From Mastigamoeba balamuthi (Eukaryota > Evosea > Mastigamoebida > Mastigamoebidae), in NCBI GenBank assembly GCA_902651635.1, contig CACRSC010000043.1, forward strand, positions 44,085 through 108,084: a stretch of 64,000 nt of DNA, written 5' to 3'. The notes below the pieces were generated by a model that worked only from the letters and a program-made list of their open reading frames with translations, searched no databases and had not been told where the DNA came from. The translations under genes were made by a program, and so were the position numbers. Below, in pieces: positions 1-11,808 of the stretch (the stretch's first letter is position 1; each line of letters begins with the position of its first letter).

Positions 1-60
1 TCTCTCTCTCTCTAACCCCCCCCCCCCCCCCACCCTACCCACGACCTCCGACGACCCACC
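1..60. repeat. CT microsatellite and poly-C tract
   Basis: A short (CT)n run is followed by a run of about 17 cytosines at the window edge, then C/A-rich sequence. It is simple sequence lying upstream of, or in an intron of, the LRR gene. No function is inferred, and the poly-C length is probably unreliable in the assembly. Confidence 0.85.
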
Positions 61-180
61 TCTGACGTTCGCGCTCGGCCCGCAGCGCACGGTGAGCGCC
101 AGCGCGAGGCGGGGGCGGGGGCTGGGGCTGGGAGGGCGCGCGGGGGCGCGGGACACGCGAGCGCGTTTGCGGGGCTGAGG

Positions 181-2222
181 CAGCAGCACCAGCAGGCGGC
201 GGCGGAGCAGCAGGCCCGCTCGATCGAGTCGTCGCTGCAGGCCGCCAGGCACAGCGGGGTGCTGAACCTCTCGGACAGGTCGCTCCAGGAGGCCCCCAGG
301 CAGATCTGGGCGTTCAACACGCTAGTCTTCCAGGAAGACAAATGCACGTCGGAATCTTGTTGACGTGTGATTCCCACAAATATCTGTCCGGTGACACCGT
401 CGATCGGGATTCCCAATTCCCCGCAGGGTGGGAGCTGGAGGAGCTCAAGCGGCTGGACCTCTCGAGGAACGAGATCGCGGCCATCCCCGAGGAGAAGGAC
501 GAGGCGGTGGCCGAGACGCTGCCGGCCCTGGCCGTCGTCAACCTGTCCGCCAACAGGCTCGAGGCGATGCCGAGGTTCCTGCTGCTGCCCACGCTGGCCA
601 GCCTCGACCTCACGTCCAACGGGCTCTCGGCGCTGCCCGAGGAGATGGCCGAGCGCTGCCCGAGGCTCGCGGACCTGCACGTGGGGGACAACCGCCTCGA
701 GGCGCTGCCCCAGGCGCTGCCAGAGTCGCTGGCCACGCTGGACCTCCGGTGCAACGGCCTCGTGCTCATCGACGCCGTCGCGCACCTGAGGTCGCTGCGG
801 TCGCTCGACGTGTCGCAGAACAGGCTCACGGAGGTCCCGGTGGCCTTCAGCTCCCTGGTGTCGCTCGAGGAGCTCAACCTCTCGAAGAACGCGATACACT
901 CGCTGCCAGAGTGCGCTCGTGGCGCGGGGCACTCTCGGGGGGTGTACGGGCGGTGCTGACGTTGTGCGCTGCGCTGCAGTCTCAGGGGTCTGTCGGCGCT
1001 GCACACAGCGGATCTCTCGTACAACGAGCTGCGAGCGCTTCCCGCCATGGGGTCGTCGCTCAGGGACCTCAAGGCGTCCCACAACAGGATCGCTGGTCTT
1101 TCGAGGGAGTTCTGCACGTCGTGCCCCAAGCTTCAGGCACGGGCCGCCGCCTCTCTGATCGAATGCTGGCCCCTGTCTCTGACACAGATTGCCCAGTCGC
1201 TGGAGCTGAGAGAGAACTACGTGGTTGCTCTCGAGAATTACATAACGAGCCTCAGGTCGCTCGTGAGGCTGGACCTGACGAACAACAGCATCGCCACCCT
1301 GAATCCCGTGCTCGCCAACATGGACTCCCTCTCGCAGCTTCTGCTCACCGGCAACCCTCTCAAGTGCCACACCCACCCGCGCTCAGCCATCCTTCTGACG
1401 CACGACGCAAAAGGACGCTGAGGTCTGGCCTTCTCGAGAGGGGAACGGCCGCGCTCAAGGACTACCTGCGCTCCAGGCTGGATGGTGACCCGGACGCGGA
1501 GGGAGGCGAGGGAAGGCCTTCCAGGTCTTCCCTGCCGACCAAGATGGACTTGGTCAGGAAGCAGCTGACAGCGGTCCCCGCGGAGGTTCTCGCAGCTGGC
1601 GAAACCCTGACGGCCCTGGACCTCAACAGGAACGCGATATCCGACGTCCCTGCAGACTTCGCGATGCTGCGCGGGTTGCAGTCTCTCAACGTCTCGCTCA
1701 ACCGCTTCGAGTTCATTCCGCAGCCCTTCCTCCAGCTCGGAGCTCTGACGGTGCTCACGCCTGCGTTCTCCGCTGCCCTCTGATGCCATTCGTGAGCAGA
1801 GACTGGAGGCTGGAGGGAACAAGATATCGGAACTGCCACAGGACTTCCAGCAATTGGGGAACCTGCAGGAGCTGGTGCTGGCAGGAAACGCATTCAAGAC
1901 GTTTCCCCAGTGTCTTCTGTCCATGAAGCTCGTGGTGCTTGACCTGAGCACGAACAAGATCCAAAGGATTCCACCCGAGATCTCGAACATGCAAACCCTG
2001 GCCAGTGCGTTGGGGCCATCTTTTTCTGTGTACTCACAACTGTGTCCAGCGCTCGACCTCAGCAGCAACGACCTGACTTCTCTTCCAGCGGAACTGGGTC
2101 TCATAACGACACTCCAGTTGCTGAAGTTCGAGGGCAACCTCATTCGCTCTTTGCCACGGTCACTTGCAGAGAAAGGGACTCCAGCAGTCTTGGCTCACCT
2201 TCACTCGCTACTGAAGAAATGA
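181..2222 (+). CDS. LRRC40: LRRC40-like leucine-rich repeat protein (5' end incomplete)
   Basis: A mostly LRR protein of about 560 residues or more, with repeats of the LxxLxLxxNxIxxLP type throughout. It resembles LRRC40: a LNLSDRSL segment is followed by a WW-E-xx-L motif made across the first intron, and the C-terminus ends in SLAEKGTPAVLAHLHSLLKK. LRRC40 is a cytoplasmic/nuclear LRR scaffold without enzymatic activity, and its role is poorly defined. Inferred introns are 359-426, 911-979, 1137-1196 (GC-AG), 1364-1413, 1751-1799 and 2005-2049, and the phases sum correctly. The 1137-1196 and 2005-2049 introns are in frame, so only the repeat register reveals them. The 5' part (before about 181) is unresolved: a donor-like GTGAGC at 92 suggests an upstream exon, possibly outside the window. 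Stop TGA is at 2220-2222. Confidence 0.82.
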
Positions 2223-2528
2223 GGAGGCAAAACTGGCTGTCCGCGCCTACCAGAATCTGAGGTCAGCTTTTGTCATGTCTACAAACAAATTGGCATGGGG
2301 ATCGTGGACTGCAGGCAGAATGGGGACCTCCTCTTCCTCTGCTGGCCACGGGCAGCGCCACCCCCACCAGTCCCGTTCAGGTGGGTGAAATCAAATGACA
2401 ATGCACACCCTACACGAGCAGTATTGGCAAGCAAGCCACGCAAATCCATTGACGCATCGGCTTCGAGTGGCTTCAGTGGCGGAAGGGGCGCGGTCAGTTG
2501 TTGGCGTGAATGTAACCGGCAGACACTA
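2223..2528. other. Intergenic, convergent 3' ends
   Basis: About 300 bp lies between the stop of the LRR gene (+) and the stop of the RCHY1-like gene (-). I see no further coding sequence or recognisable RNA gene. It presumably holds both polyadenylation regions, but no AATAAA was recognised. Confidence 0.5.
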
Positions 2529-3995
2529 TTACGGAGCTGCGTCGCCCGCGTTGTGCTCGGGTGCGCTGTCCTGTGTCCTCGTATCTGCTCCTGCGTCAGG
2601 CTGCTGCTGCGCCTGCACCTCGTGCTCATGTCCGTCTGTTGCCTGGGCTTGGGCTATTCCAGCATCATCCTCATCATCGCCCTCGTCCTCGCCCTCCGAG
2701 TCGTCGGGCTCCTCTGCGCTGCCCTCTTCCTCGTCCTCCGAGCCGGCCTCCTCGGGAGCCTCGGCGTCCTCCTCCTCGTCGGGGAGCTCGGGGTGCGCGA
2801 CCTCTGCCCCCTCGTAGACGCTGACGACGGTCGTGTTGTACGACTTGCACGCAGAGCACTTGTGCCCGATGAAGTGGTGCGCCACGTCGCACTTGCTCCC
2901 GCAGTCGTTGCACAGTATGTTCGCGCGCAGCTTCGCGTACTCTGCCGGCATCGGCGAGGTCCTGATGTACCTGTCGTAGATCCTCCACGTCGCCCGCATG
3001 TCCGACACGCTACGACCAACATATTTCAGATTGACTGTCAGACCGCCAAACGATTGTATCTGGGGGCATTCGGACCTCTTCAGGCACGTGGGGCAGCGGA
3101 ACTCGTTGTTGCGGAGCATCTGGCGCAGGCACTCGTCGTGGATGGCGTGGCCGCAGCGCGTGAAGCACACGGCCCGCACGCTGGTGAAGAGGAACTGGCG
3201 GCACACGGGGCAGTCGCTGTGCAACTTGCTCGGGCGGCACACGTGGTTCGCGAGGCTCTCGTTGGGGTAGCAGCACCCGCACCCGTCGCAGTGCGTCCTG
3301 TCGATCCCCAGGCCCTTGCCGATCCTGCACAGCCCGCACGCGTTGCAGTGGTAGATATTCTTCCTGCAGGAGGAAATCCTGTCGTGAATTCCAGGAGATG
3401 ACGTGTGCGGGGGAGGTGAAACTGCACTTTTCGTCGTCGTCCCAGAACTTGCACTTGGGGCAGAAGAACCGAGCAAACGGCTTGCCTGCGCACTTCTCGC
3501 TGACGCAGGCGTTGCTCACCTTCTGGATGGTGCCGCACCTCATGCACAGAATCTCATCCGTCTGGAGCAGCCCACCAGTCCAGTCAGCGCAGGCAATTCC
3601 CAGAACCCAGGAGAGGAAGATAGGCGAATCCAGATACTCACGGCGTATCTGTTGATTTGGTGATTCTCGGCCTCGTCGTGGCAGAGCCTGCACGTGTAGA
3701 ACTTGCCGCAGCACGCCGCCCGCTTCTTGCACGCCCGCGCGTAGTGCCTGCATCCCAGCACGCCCTTGGCCTCGTCGTGCCACGTGGGCTGCGCCGCCAG
3801 CTCGTCGGCCGTCCGCGCGGCCCCGTCGGCGCCCTCCTCCGCCTCTGCCTCCGAAGCCAACTGCTGCTGGCGGGCCCACCGCTGCGACATCACCGCCTGC
3901 ACCCGCCGCGACTTCTCCGCCTGGGTCAGGGTGGGGTCGTGCATGATCTCCGCGATGGAGCCGCGCAGCTCCTTCTCCTCCTGCCTGTCCGCCAT
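2529..3995 (-). CDS. RCHY1: RCHY1/Pirh2-like E3 ubiquitin ligase (CHY-CTCHY-RING)
   Basis: A 418-residue protein after removal of three introns (3562-3641, 3364-3427, 3010-3075). In order: a charged N-terminal helix; a CHY zinc finger with GCRHYARAC, ACC and CRLCHDE motifs near residues 85-115; a CTCHY segment (YHCNACGLCRIGKG); a RING (CPVCRQ...CGHAIHDEC...CPTC); the DMRxxW and LCNDC...HKCSACKSYNT zinc ribbon that closes the family; and an acidic Asp/Glu tail of about 45 residues ending PEHNAGDAAP. The CHY-CTCHY-RING-ribbon order is diagnostic of Pirh2-type ligases, which ubiquitinate p53, and in plants and fungi other nuclear targets. The 66-nt third intron is in frame. Removing it restores the family sequence CPTCLKSVSDM. 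The ATG at 3995 precedes MADRQEEKE. The acidic tail is an addition relative to the human protein. Confidence 0.9.
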
Positions 3996-4163
3996 TCCCA
4001 CACAACGCGCGCGCAGCCCCAAAACCGAGCAGAGCCGATAAAAAAAGAGATTTCAGTTGAAATCAGAGGTTACGTCACGAATGAATCAACTGGTGTTTGC
4101 TTCTTTCATCGCCCCTGGGGCCGGGAAGCAGTTCCCAGCGAGACCCCACTCGCAGCCGATCCC

Positions 4164-6852
4164 CTAGTACCTCTGCATTGAAACGCGGGTGTTAAAGAGA
4201 AGGGCAATTGCGTTGCTTTCGCACCTGGCCTCCGTAGCCTCCTTGGCGTTGCTGCTGCGGCCCGGGGCCACTCGGCTGCCCATACGGCTGCTGGTAGGGA
4301 CCCTGCGACCACGACTGCTGCTGCGGCTGTTGCTGGCGCTGATTCTGTTGCTGCTGGGGCGGCATCGCTCCCTGGGGTCCTGCCTGCTGCTGGCCGTACG
4401 GCGCGGGGTACCCCTGAGGGGGGCGTCCACCCATCGGTCCACCCATCGGGCCACCCATCGGTCCTCCCATCGGGCCTCCCATCGGTCCGCCCGGAAGGCC
4501 CACCATCTGCTGCCCGCCAACAGGTGCTCCCATGGGCACACCCATAGGCCCGCCCATGGGCCCGCCCATAGGTCCTGCGGGCGGCGGGGGCGGCGGAGGG
4601 GCCGCAGCCGCCCCGGGGCGTTCCCACGCGGTAGCGTTGGTCTTGCGGTTCCAGTAGTACGGCTGCCCCGTGTTCGGGTCCTTGACCTCAGTCCAGTCCG
4701 GCGGCAGCGGCGGCATCTGCGGCAGCGGCGACATGGGGGAACCTGTTCCGTGGCTCGCATTGGGTTCTGTATAAAAAGCAGAAGGGTGGACTCACGGGCG
4801 TCTCCGTAAGGCTGTACTCCCTGCTGCTGCTGCTGAGCGCCCGGCGACACAGGTGCCCCGTACATGCCGCCAACAGCGCCGCAAGGGTCCTGGGGCCTCT
4901 GCTGCGGCTGCGGCTGCTGGACCGAGGGCGGCATCGTGCTGCCCTGAGGCATCGCGCTGAACCGAGCCCGCGGGTCCGTTGCTACGTATCCTGTCGGCTG
5001 AGGCGGCCCGGCGTACGCCATCTCCTGCGGGCCTGCTGGAACCGGCACGGGAACGGGCTCCGGCTGGCCTCCCCAGCGGTTCACTCCATTATAAGGAACC
5101 TGTTGTCTCGAATCCCTGGGGTCCCTGGGGAGATCTCTCGGGTCGCGCACAGCGGGTCCGCTCCACCTCATCCTGTCATCCTGCTGCCTCTGCGGCGGCG
5201 GCTGCTGCTGGGCATCTGGCCTCATTCCCCAGTAACCTGGTTGTCCTGCAAGCTGTGTTTAAGCGGAAATGCGTCGCGGCCGGTCCTCTCGGGGAGCGCT
5301 TCTGCACGCGACGCGTTGACGCAACACGGGAGAATGCCAGAATAAAAGGGATGCCCGTGCTGTCTGGAGAACACTGGGGCAAATATGGACCTGTTGCGTC
5401 TTGCTGCGGTGCTCCCTGCCCGCCGGGGGGTGGCTGCTGCCACCTCTGCTGCCCCGCACCGCCCTGCGGCTGCCCCTGCTGCGGCTGCTGCCTCCACGAG
5501 TCCTGCCCGCGCGCCAGGTGAGCCGCATCGATACCGCACGGCGCAAACAACTGTCTTACGGGCCCTGCTGGAGGCGGCTGCTGCTGCTGCTGCCACTGCT
5601 GCTGCGCTGCCTGGGGTGGCGGCCCCTTCATCCGCGGGTCCATCCGCCCGTCGGGGGGCATCCGGTAGTCGTCCCCGCCCCTGTGCGCCTGCGTCAGAGC
5701 CCAACCCCCCCTCTCGTTCCCCATACCTCTGCTGCTGCATCTGCATGGGCATCTGCATCGGAGGCCCGCCACGCGGCTGCTGCTGCTGCTGCTGCGGGCC
5801 GGGGCCCATCGGGTACGGCGCCTGGTACCCGCCCGGCCCCTGCATCGGTGGGCCCCCGGGGTACCCCTGCGGCGGCGGTGCCACGCCCGCGTACGCGTAC
5901 GGGGCTGCGGCCGGCCCCTGGGGGTCGCGCCTCCACTGCCCGTCCTGCTCGCGCTGCCCCTGGAACGGCGGCGCGCGCCTGTCGCTCCACCCCGTCGCGC
6001 CGCCGCGGCCCATGCGTCCCGGCCCCGAGCCCCTCCTGGGGGACGTGCTGCGCCTGCCCCCTCCGCGCCTGTGCCTGGGCGGCGTGCGCGAGCGAGAGCG
6101 CGAGCGCGAGCGGGTGCGGGAGCGCGAACGCGACCGGGAGCGGGAACGCGAGCGCGAGCGGCGCCTGTCGGGGCCGCGCGACACCGAGGAGCGGTGGTCC
6201 CGCGGCGGGCTGCGCGAGTGCGACCGCGAGGAGCTGCGCGACCTCGAGCGGCTCGGGGGCGACGGCACCGACGTCCTCATCGACTGCTCCAAGCACAAAA
6301 GAACGCCGCACATCAGACGAGCTGGAAAGGAGAGGGGGGGAGACGCGTGACGGAGCGGCGCACGAGGTCCCTTCCGTAGCGGTCGAGGCGCGGCGTCTGG
6401 GGCTCGCCCTGCGAGCCCTGCGCTGGCAGGGGCGTTTTTCGCTCGGGGTCCGCGCCCGCGGGCGGCGGCTGCGTCTGGGGCGCAGCGCCAGCGCCAGCGG
6501 GGGCCGCGCTGCCCTGGGGCGGCGCCTGCGCGCTGGCGAGGGCCTCGTGCTGCGCGGTCCCCTTCTCGTCGCTGGGGTCCGCCGGCTGGCCCGACCCCGG
6601 CTGGGGCGGGTGCGGCGGCGAGCCCTGGGGCGTCTGGAGAGCGCCCGAGTCCGGGGTGCGAGGGGCGGCGGCGGTGGCGGAGGCGTCGGCGGTGACGGCA
6701 TCGGCGGCGGGGGTGGCGACGACGACGACGACGGCGGCGGCCGCGGCTGGGGGGGCCTGCGAGGGGGGAGGCGAGCGCGGCTGGGCAGCGGGCGCATCGC
6801 CGGCCTTGTCGCCCGGCGGTGGTGACGGCGGTGTGCTTTGGGCGTCGGACAT
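4164..6852 (-). CDS. RS-domain and WW-domain protein, Pro/Gln/Gly-rich (splicing-associated)
   Basis: A 751-residue protein from seven exons (6364-6852, 5727-6283, 5560-5680, 5391-5502, 4796-5245, 4225-4742, 4164-4172), with consistent phases. The order is: Ala/Pro/Ser-rich N-terminus (MSDAQSTPPS), an Arg-Ser dipeptide domain (SRSRSRSRSRSRT around residues 200-230), long Pro/Gln/Met/Gly-rich linkers, one WW domain (LPPDWTEVKDPNTGQPYYWN...WERP) near residue 580, then about nine GPMGGPMGG repeats. The last exon encodes only RY-stop. RS plus WW domains suggest a nuclear pre-mRNA splicing or polymerase-II-coupled factor that binds proline-rich partners. No FF domains or RRM are visible, so it is not a PRP40 orthologue. 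The exact orthologue is unknown. The most uncertain intron is 5246-5390. Confidence 0.75.
4395..4590 (-). repeat. In-gene tandem repeat encoding GPMGG
   Basis: A degenerate 12-15 bp unit reads GPMGG on the minus strand about nine times just after the WW domain. It is coding, methionine- and glycine-rich, and likely to vary in copy number. It would give a flexible proline-bearing segment that could itself be a ligand for WW or SH3 domains. Confidence 0.8.
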
Positions 6853-7347
6853 CGCACGCTTTAAACACGTATTTCAAAAAAACCACAGGCGGATACTATC
6901 TCCGAGATACGAATATCTACCTACCACGGCTCGTGCTGGCCGAATTGGGGCCAGAATTCGGCTTGATAAGCCTGGTAGCACCCGGCAACTCCCCCAATTG
7001 CCACGGGTCGGGTGCGCCACTCTGTCTGAATGAGGCATTTCCCTCCTCGTGCGATATCGTTGATAATCAATCGATGAATTTCCCTAACAATTTCCACCGC
7101 GATGGAGAGCGCATACCACGGGGATGATGACTGATCGATGCTCGATGCTCCGCGGGTGTGCACAACACAAATCTGTTCGAATTAAAGAATGTAGCCGCTT
7201 TGGGTAAAGACTTGCCCGATGCGGTAAAAACCACGGTACCGGATTTCAACATACTTACTTTTGTGTTGTTGTTGCATCTGTTCTCTGCTGGTGTGCATTC
7301 CTCACTTTCACAACACAACGGGCTTGTGGAGCACCTCTCCCCTCCTC
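6853..7347. promoter_or_regulatory. Divergent promoter region (RS/WW gene and receptor A)
   Basis: About 495 bp without a gene separate two divergent starts. It is more AT-rich than its flanks. It holds GAGATAC and GAATATC blocks at 6890-6925, close to the minus-strand start, and GCGATATCGTTGATAATC near 7050-7070. Similar GATATT-type blocks precede other genes in this window. No TATA box is clear. Confidence 0.4.
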
Positions 7348-10300
7348 ATGCGCACGCCCATCCTGGTGCTCTGCACCGCCGCCGCCGCCGCTGCAGCCCT
7401 GACGGCGTCGCCGTGCTCCAACGTGACGCACGACGTCTGGCCCGACCCCGCGACGGGCTTCGGAGTGCTCGTCGTCGGCCAGTCGGCGCCACTCTCGGGC
7501 CACCACGCGCACACGGGCCTGCACGCGCGGGCGGGCATCGAGGCCGCGTTCGCAGCCGCCAACGAGACGTCGCCGCTGCGCTTCGTGCTGACGGTCCTCG
7601 ACGACGAGTTCCAGTCGGACAAGCAGCGCGACAACACGCGGCGGATGCTCTGCTCGGGCGCCAACGGCTACGGCCCCGTCTTCGCGATGATCGGCAGCGT
7701 GGGGACCACGGCGAGCGAGGCCTCGCTGGACGTCGTGCTGTCGTCCGAGGGGGGCGACGGCGTCCCGGTGCCCTTCATCGGCGGCCTGACGAGCAGCGCG
7801 CTGCTGCGCACGCGCGACAGGCTCATACAGAAGAGGAGCAGCGCCGCACAGGGGGCGCCGCGCGTCGGCGTGGCCCACGCGAGGGCCAGCGGCGACGACG
7901 AGCTGGCGGCGATCGTGGAGTTCCTCTCCAAGGACTGGAACGACCTCAGCAGCACGAGCGTCTTCTACCAGGACACCGTCTACGGGCGCTACGTCCGCGA
8001 CACGGTCAACGAGTCGCTCGTCTCGCTGGGCACAACGCTGATCTCGTCGGCAGCGTGCCCGCCCTCGAGCGCGTCGCCCAGCGAGCGCAGCGTCGACCAC
8101 GCGATGGAGGAGGCGGCCACCCGGCTGCTCAGCGGGCCCAACGGCAACCCGAGGGTCATCATCCTGGCCGCCCTCACCGACTGCTCGGGCCCGCTCATCG
8201 AGGTGCTGGCGCGCAGAGGCCTCGCCGGGGTGCGCTACGTGGGCATCGCGTCGATCTCGGCGGAGGAGCTCTTCGAGGGAACTTCGAAGGACACGTGGGC
8301 GAGGCTGAACGGGGAGCTCTCGTCCAGCGTCTACTTCAGCCAGCTCGTCCCCATGCCCACGCATCCGACGCTCAGGATCTCCAAGTGAGCTCCCGGCAAC
8401 CACTTCTGGCACTACGCTCTCCACTGACTCTGGCGCAGGGAGTACCGCAGGGCGATCGACAAGTACCACAGCGAGGTGCGCCACAGGTGCCACGTGTCGT
8501 TCGAGGGGTTCATCCTGGGCCGCCTGATCACCGTCGTGGCGTCCAGGGCCCTCGAGCTCCACGGATGGCCGCTGACGCGCGCGTCGTTCCTCGATACGCT
8601 GTTCCGCGAGGTCCGCACGTTCGATCTGCACGGCTGGCAGCTCGGGCCCTACGGTGACGGCGTGGGCTCGGACGACACGCCCCAGACGGTCGACGACTGG
8701 TGTAACCAAGGCGCACACGAGGTGTTCATCACGAGGATGTCGCTCGTCACAGGCAAGCTCGAGGAGGAGAGGTCTTCCTCGCTGAGGTTCCAGGGCTGCA
8801 ACGTCTCGGGCTGGAAGAACATGGCGAACAGGGCAGTCATCGGGTTTGCGACGAACCCATCGAATGCCAGGGCGGAGCAGGAGTCCATCCGTAACGTGCA
8901 CCTCGGCCTGGAGGCCGCCACGAGGCTCCACAACAGCGACCACGACAAGATGCTGGGGCTTACAACTGTGGTCTCCGACATCGACACAGCCTTTGCCAAT
9001 CTCAAGAGTAGACAGGTGTGGTCGCTCCTTGTTTGCCATCCAGTTGACCGCAATGCCCGCGCACAGGTGATCTCCGTGGTCGGCCTCAAGGAGAGTGATG
9101 CCATGCGATTGGTTTCCGTTGACTCGAGGAGCCACATACCCCTCATTGCGCCGAGGTCTGGGCTCAACCTCTTCCGTTCGCCGTTCAAGAGGTATCGATG
9201 CCTCTATAACTGAATTTCAAGGCGCTCACATTTGGAACAGAGACGTCATCAACTTGTTCGCCTCCCACTATCAGGAGGCCAGAGCTGCTGCCCTCTTCAT
9301 AACTGCCAGGGGGCCAGTCAAGAAAATAATTGTTGTCTCAGGCGTCCTCTATGAGGGCGTGAGCAAGGACCTATTCCACGGGCTCAAGTGGTCACTGGAC
9401 CACCACGTGCGAGCATTATACTTCATCACTTAATCCCTTAACAACCACTGAGTAGTACCTGGGGACCAACGCCAGCGACACTACTGCCCACGAGTGCCAT
9501 ATCCGCGACATCTCGGACCCTTCCGAAGGCGATTCTTTCATCATAGTTGCCAGCCCGAGCGAGACCGTTGAACTTCTTCAGGCTGTGAGAAGGGACTGTG
9601 CTATGTGCCCCTGCGTGATCGGGTCCGCCGTGGACGAGGACCTGCTTTCGCAGGAGATGCACTCCCTGAACACCACCGGGGCTCCGGTGTTCAGGACTTC
9701 TCTTTCTCCGCCCCTGGCGATGTTTGGTGCGAACCATCCGCTCAGGTTGCGCTACCAGAACTGGGTCTCCACGGTCGACAGCACCCAGGCCACATTCGAG
9801 GGGTTCGTCGTCGGCAAGTTCATCTCGTCTGTGCTCACCAGCATGGACGATGACGCAAAGACGGCGCTGACCTCGGAGACGCTTCTCAAGGCGATCTACG
9901 AGAAGAAGTACTTCCACATCGACAAGCAGATCACCGTGGGGCCCTTCTACGACCACACCAGCGACCAGAGGCTGTGCAACCAGGGCATGGACAACGTCTA
10001 CTTCACCAAGTGGACCGGGTCGTCGTTCATGCACGTCCCATTCAAGACCACCTCTGACGAGACGCGGTGTGGAATGGAGTTCGAGGGAGTCAGAGTTGCA
10101 ACCAACAATGACACGCGTACCCTGGTTCTCGCAATCACCATTCCCGGCGTTGTGGTGGTCTGCTCCCTCGTCGTGGCGGCGGTCGTGGTCACCAGTCGCT
10201 CGCGCTCGTCTCTCAAGAAACTCAGGAGAAGCGAACTGGAGATCGGGGAGCTGATTGGCAAGGGCCACTTCGGATGCGTGCACAACGGAGACTGGCACGG

Positions 10301-11410
10301 GACTCCAGTGGCGATCAGGGTCGTGGACAAGGCAACTACACCGAGCGAGGACATCGAGACACTGCGAGGCGAGATGAATCTGATCCACAACTTGCACCAC
10401 CCGAACCTCCTCATGCTTCTGGGCTACTCCGAGTCCAAGAACGACATCCTTATTGTCTATGGTGGGAACTCCTTCAGCCTACACAGTCATAACTGACAGA
10501 AAGCGCCCGACAGAATTCATGGAGTATGGTTCTCTGCACGAGTACATGATCAAAAACAAGCAGAATATGAACTTCTACAACCAGGTGGCAATCGCATTCG
10601 TACATTCCAGATCCGTCTCGGCAAAGAACAAGACTGACGGATATTATTCTAGGATGTTATCAAAGGACTTGCGTTCCTGCATTCAGCCAAGCCTCCAATC
10701 GTACACGGCAATCTGTCCAGCCGCACTCTGATGGTGCGAGACTGAGTAAATCCAACACGAGAAATCTGATCGTGCAACAGATCGACGGGCGTATGGTGAC
10801 GAAGATATTCCACTTCAGGTCGTCATCAAAGGCCGTCGAGAGAACCTGCAGCTGTATTGCCCCTGAAATTCTGGAGGGCAAATCAGCAACCACGGCAACA
10901 GACGTATACGGTGAACCGTCACCACAGTGACCTCAGTACTAATCAAATTTCGCAGGGTTCGGCGTTGTCCTCTGGGAGTTGTTCCTTTCTATCGAGCAGT
11001 ACAGCGCCATGATTGAATCTGGGAAGTCGTCCTCCAGCAGCGTGAACACGGTCGTGCAGGGTGTTGAGCTCGAGACGCTGCTGCCTCGGCAGCAGGGAGA
11101 CTGCCCGGACATACCACCGACGATCCCGAAGGAGATCGTGCTGCTTCTCAACCAGTGCTGGCAGAAGCAGCCCGAAAGAAGGCCTTCGGTGTTCCAAATC
11201 CTCAGGAGTTGGCCTCAGACATTTGCTGTATGAATGCCCTCTGTCTCTTTTTCTTAGTTGACCATCGGAATCCTGCAGTGCGTGGGCGTGTTCGAAATAC
11301 CGTCAGACCTCAGCATCAGCTCATCGCCCTCCATCGGCCACATTCTCTCGGACCTGGCCGGAGATCCGAAGGAGCAGAGCGACGAGATGATGATGGCGGT
11401 CATGACATGA
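7348..11410 (+). CDS. Receptor A: dual PBP-like ectodomain, one TM, pseudokinase
   Basis: A predicted 1,203-residue type I membrane protein from ten exons (junctions near 8385-8438, 9016-9066, 9192-9240, 9407-9455, 10462-10513, 10600-10652, 10734-10780, 10911-10955, 11228-11278), with phases that sum exactly. It has a signal peptide (MRTPILVLC), a first type I periplasmic-binding-like half (HDVWPDPATG, VVGQSAPLSG), then a second related unit ending GPFYDHTSDQRLCNQGMDNV. A membrane span follows (LAITIPGVVVVCSLVVAAVV), then a kinase fold with glycine loop IGKGHFGCVHNG. Catalytic positions are altered: VAIR for VAIK, HGNLSS for HRDxxxxN, and HFR for DFG, so it is probably a pseudokinase. APE (IAPEIL), DVYGFG and WELF structural motifs remain. 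It likely senses a small ligand and signals by scaffolding or by partnering an active kinase. A tandem paralogue follows. Confidence 0.8.
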
Positions 11411-11808
11411 GAAGCCAGCGTGCAGCAAAGCCATTTCATTAAGTTTGAACGCGTCTCGCGTGTTCAAGTGTGGAACGCCACCAAACGATGCCACCACTGC
11501 CTTTCATGGGGGGTTGAGTTGTCGTGTTTTTTGATCTTTTTGTCTTTTTCCGGACCCAGGTGGATTTCCGTAATCCTTATCAAACATAAAACAAAGCGAC
11601 AGAGGTGACAGGGTAGGCGAGTGCTTGGCAGTGATTCAATTTTCGTTGTTCTTCTTAAGGATTGCGTTTTCGAGAAGAAATCCAGTTCATCTACAGATAT
11701 TTGTCCTTCAGTTTCTCTTTGTCTTTTTCTGAGAAAACGGTGAAAAAGGAGTCGGTGGAACACCTCGCGGCGACGTCCCGCCTACCCCTTTGCACGTTGC
11801 AAGCTGTA
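11411..11808. other. Intergenic spacer between tandem receptors
   Basis: About 400 bp of T-rich sequence (several TTTTTG and CTTTTT runs) separates the stop of receptor A from the start of receptor B. It must carry the 3' end of one and the promoter of the other. I see no coding sequence. It is not an obvious duplicate of the region upstream of receptor A. Confidence 0.45.

Noticed and set aside
5401-6825. A 474-codon plus-strand open frame opposite the RS/WW gene
   Set aside because: It is the antisense shadow of GC-rich, repetitive coding sequence. It has no domain, and the minus strand gives a coherent spliced protein.
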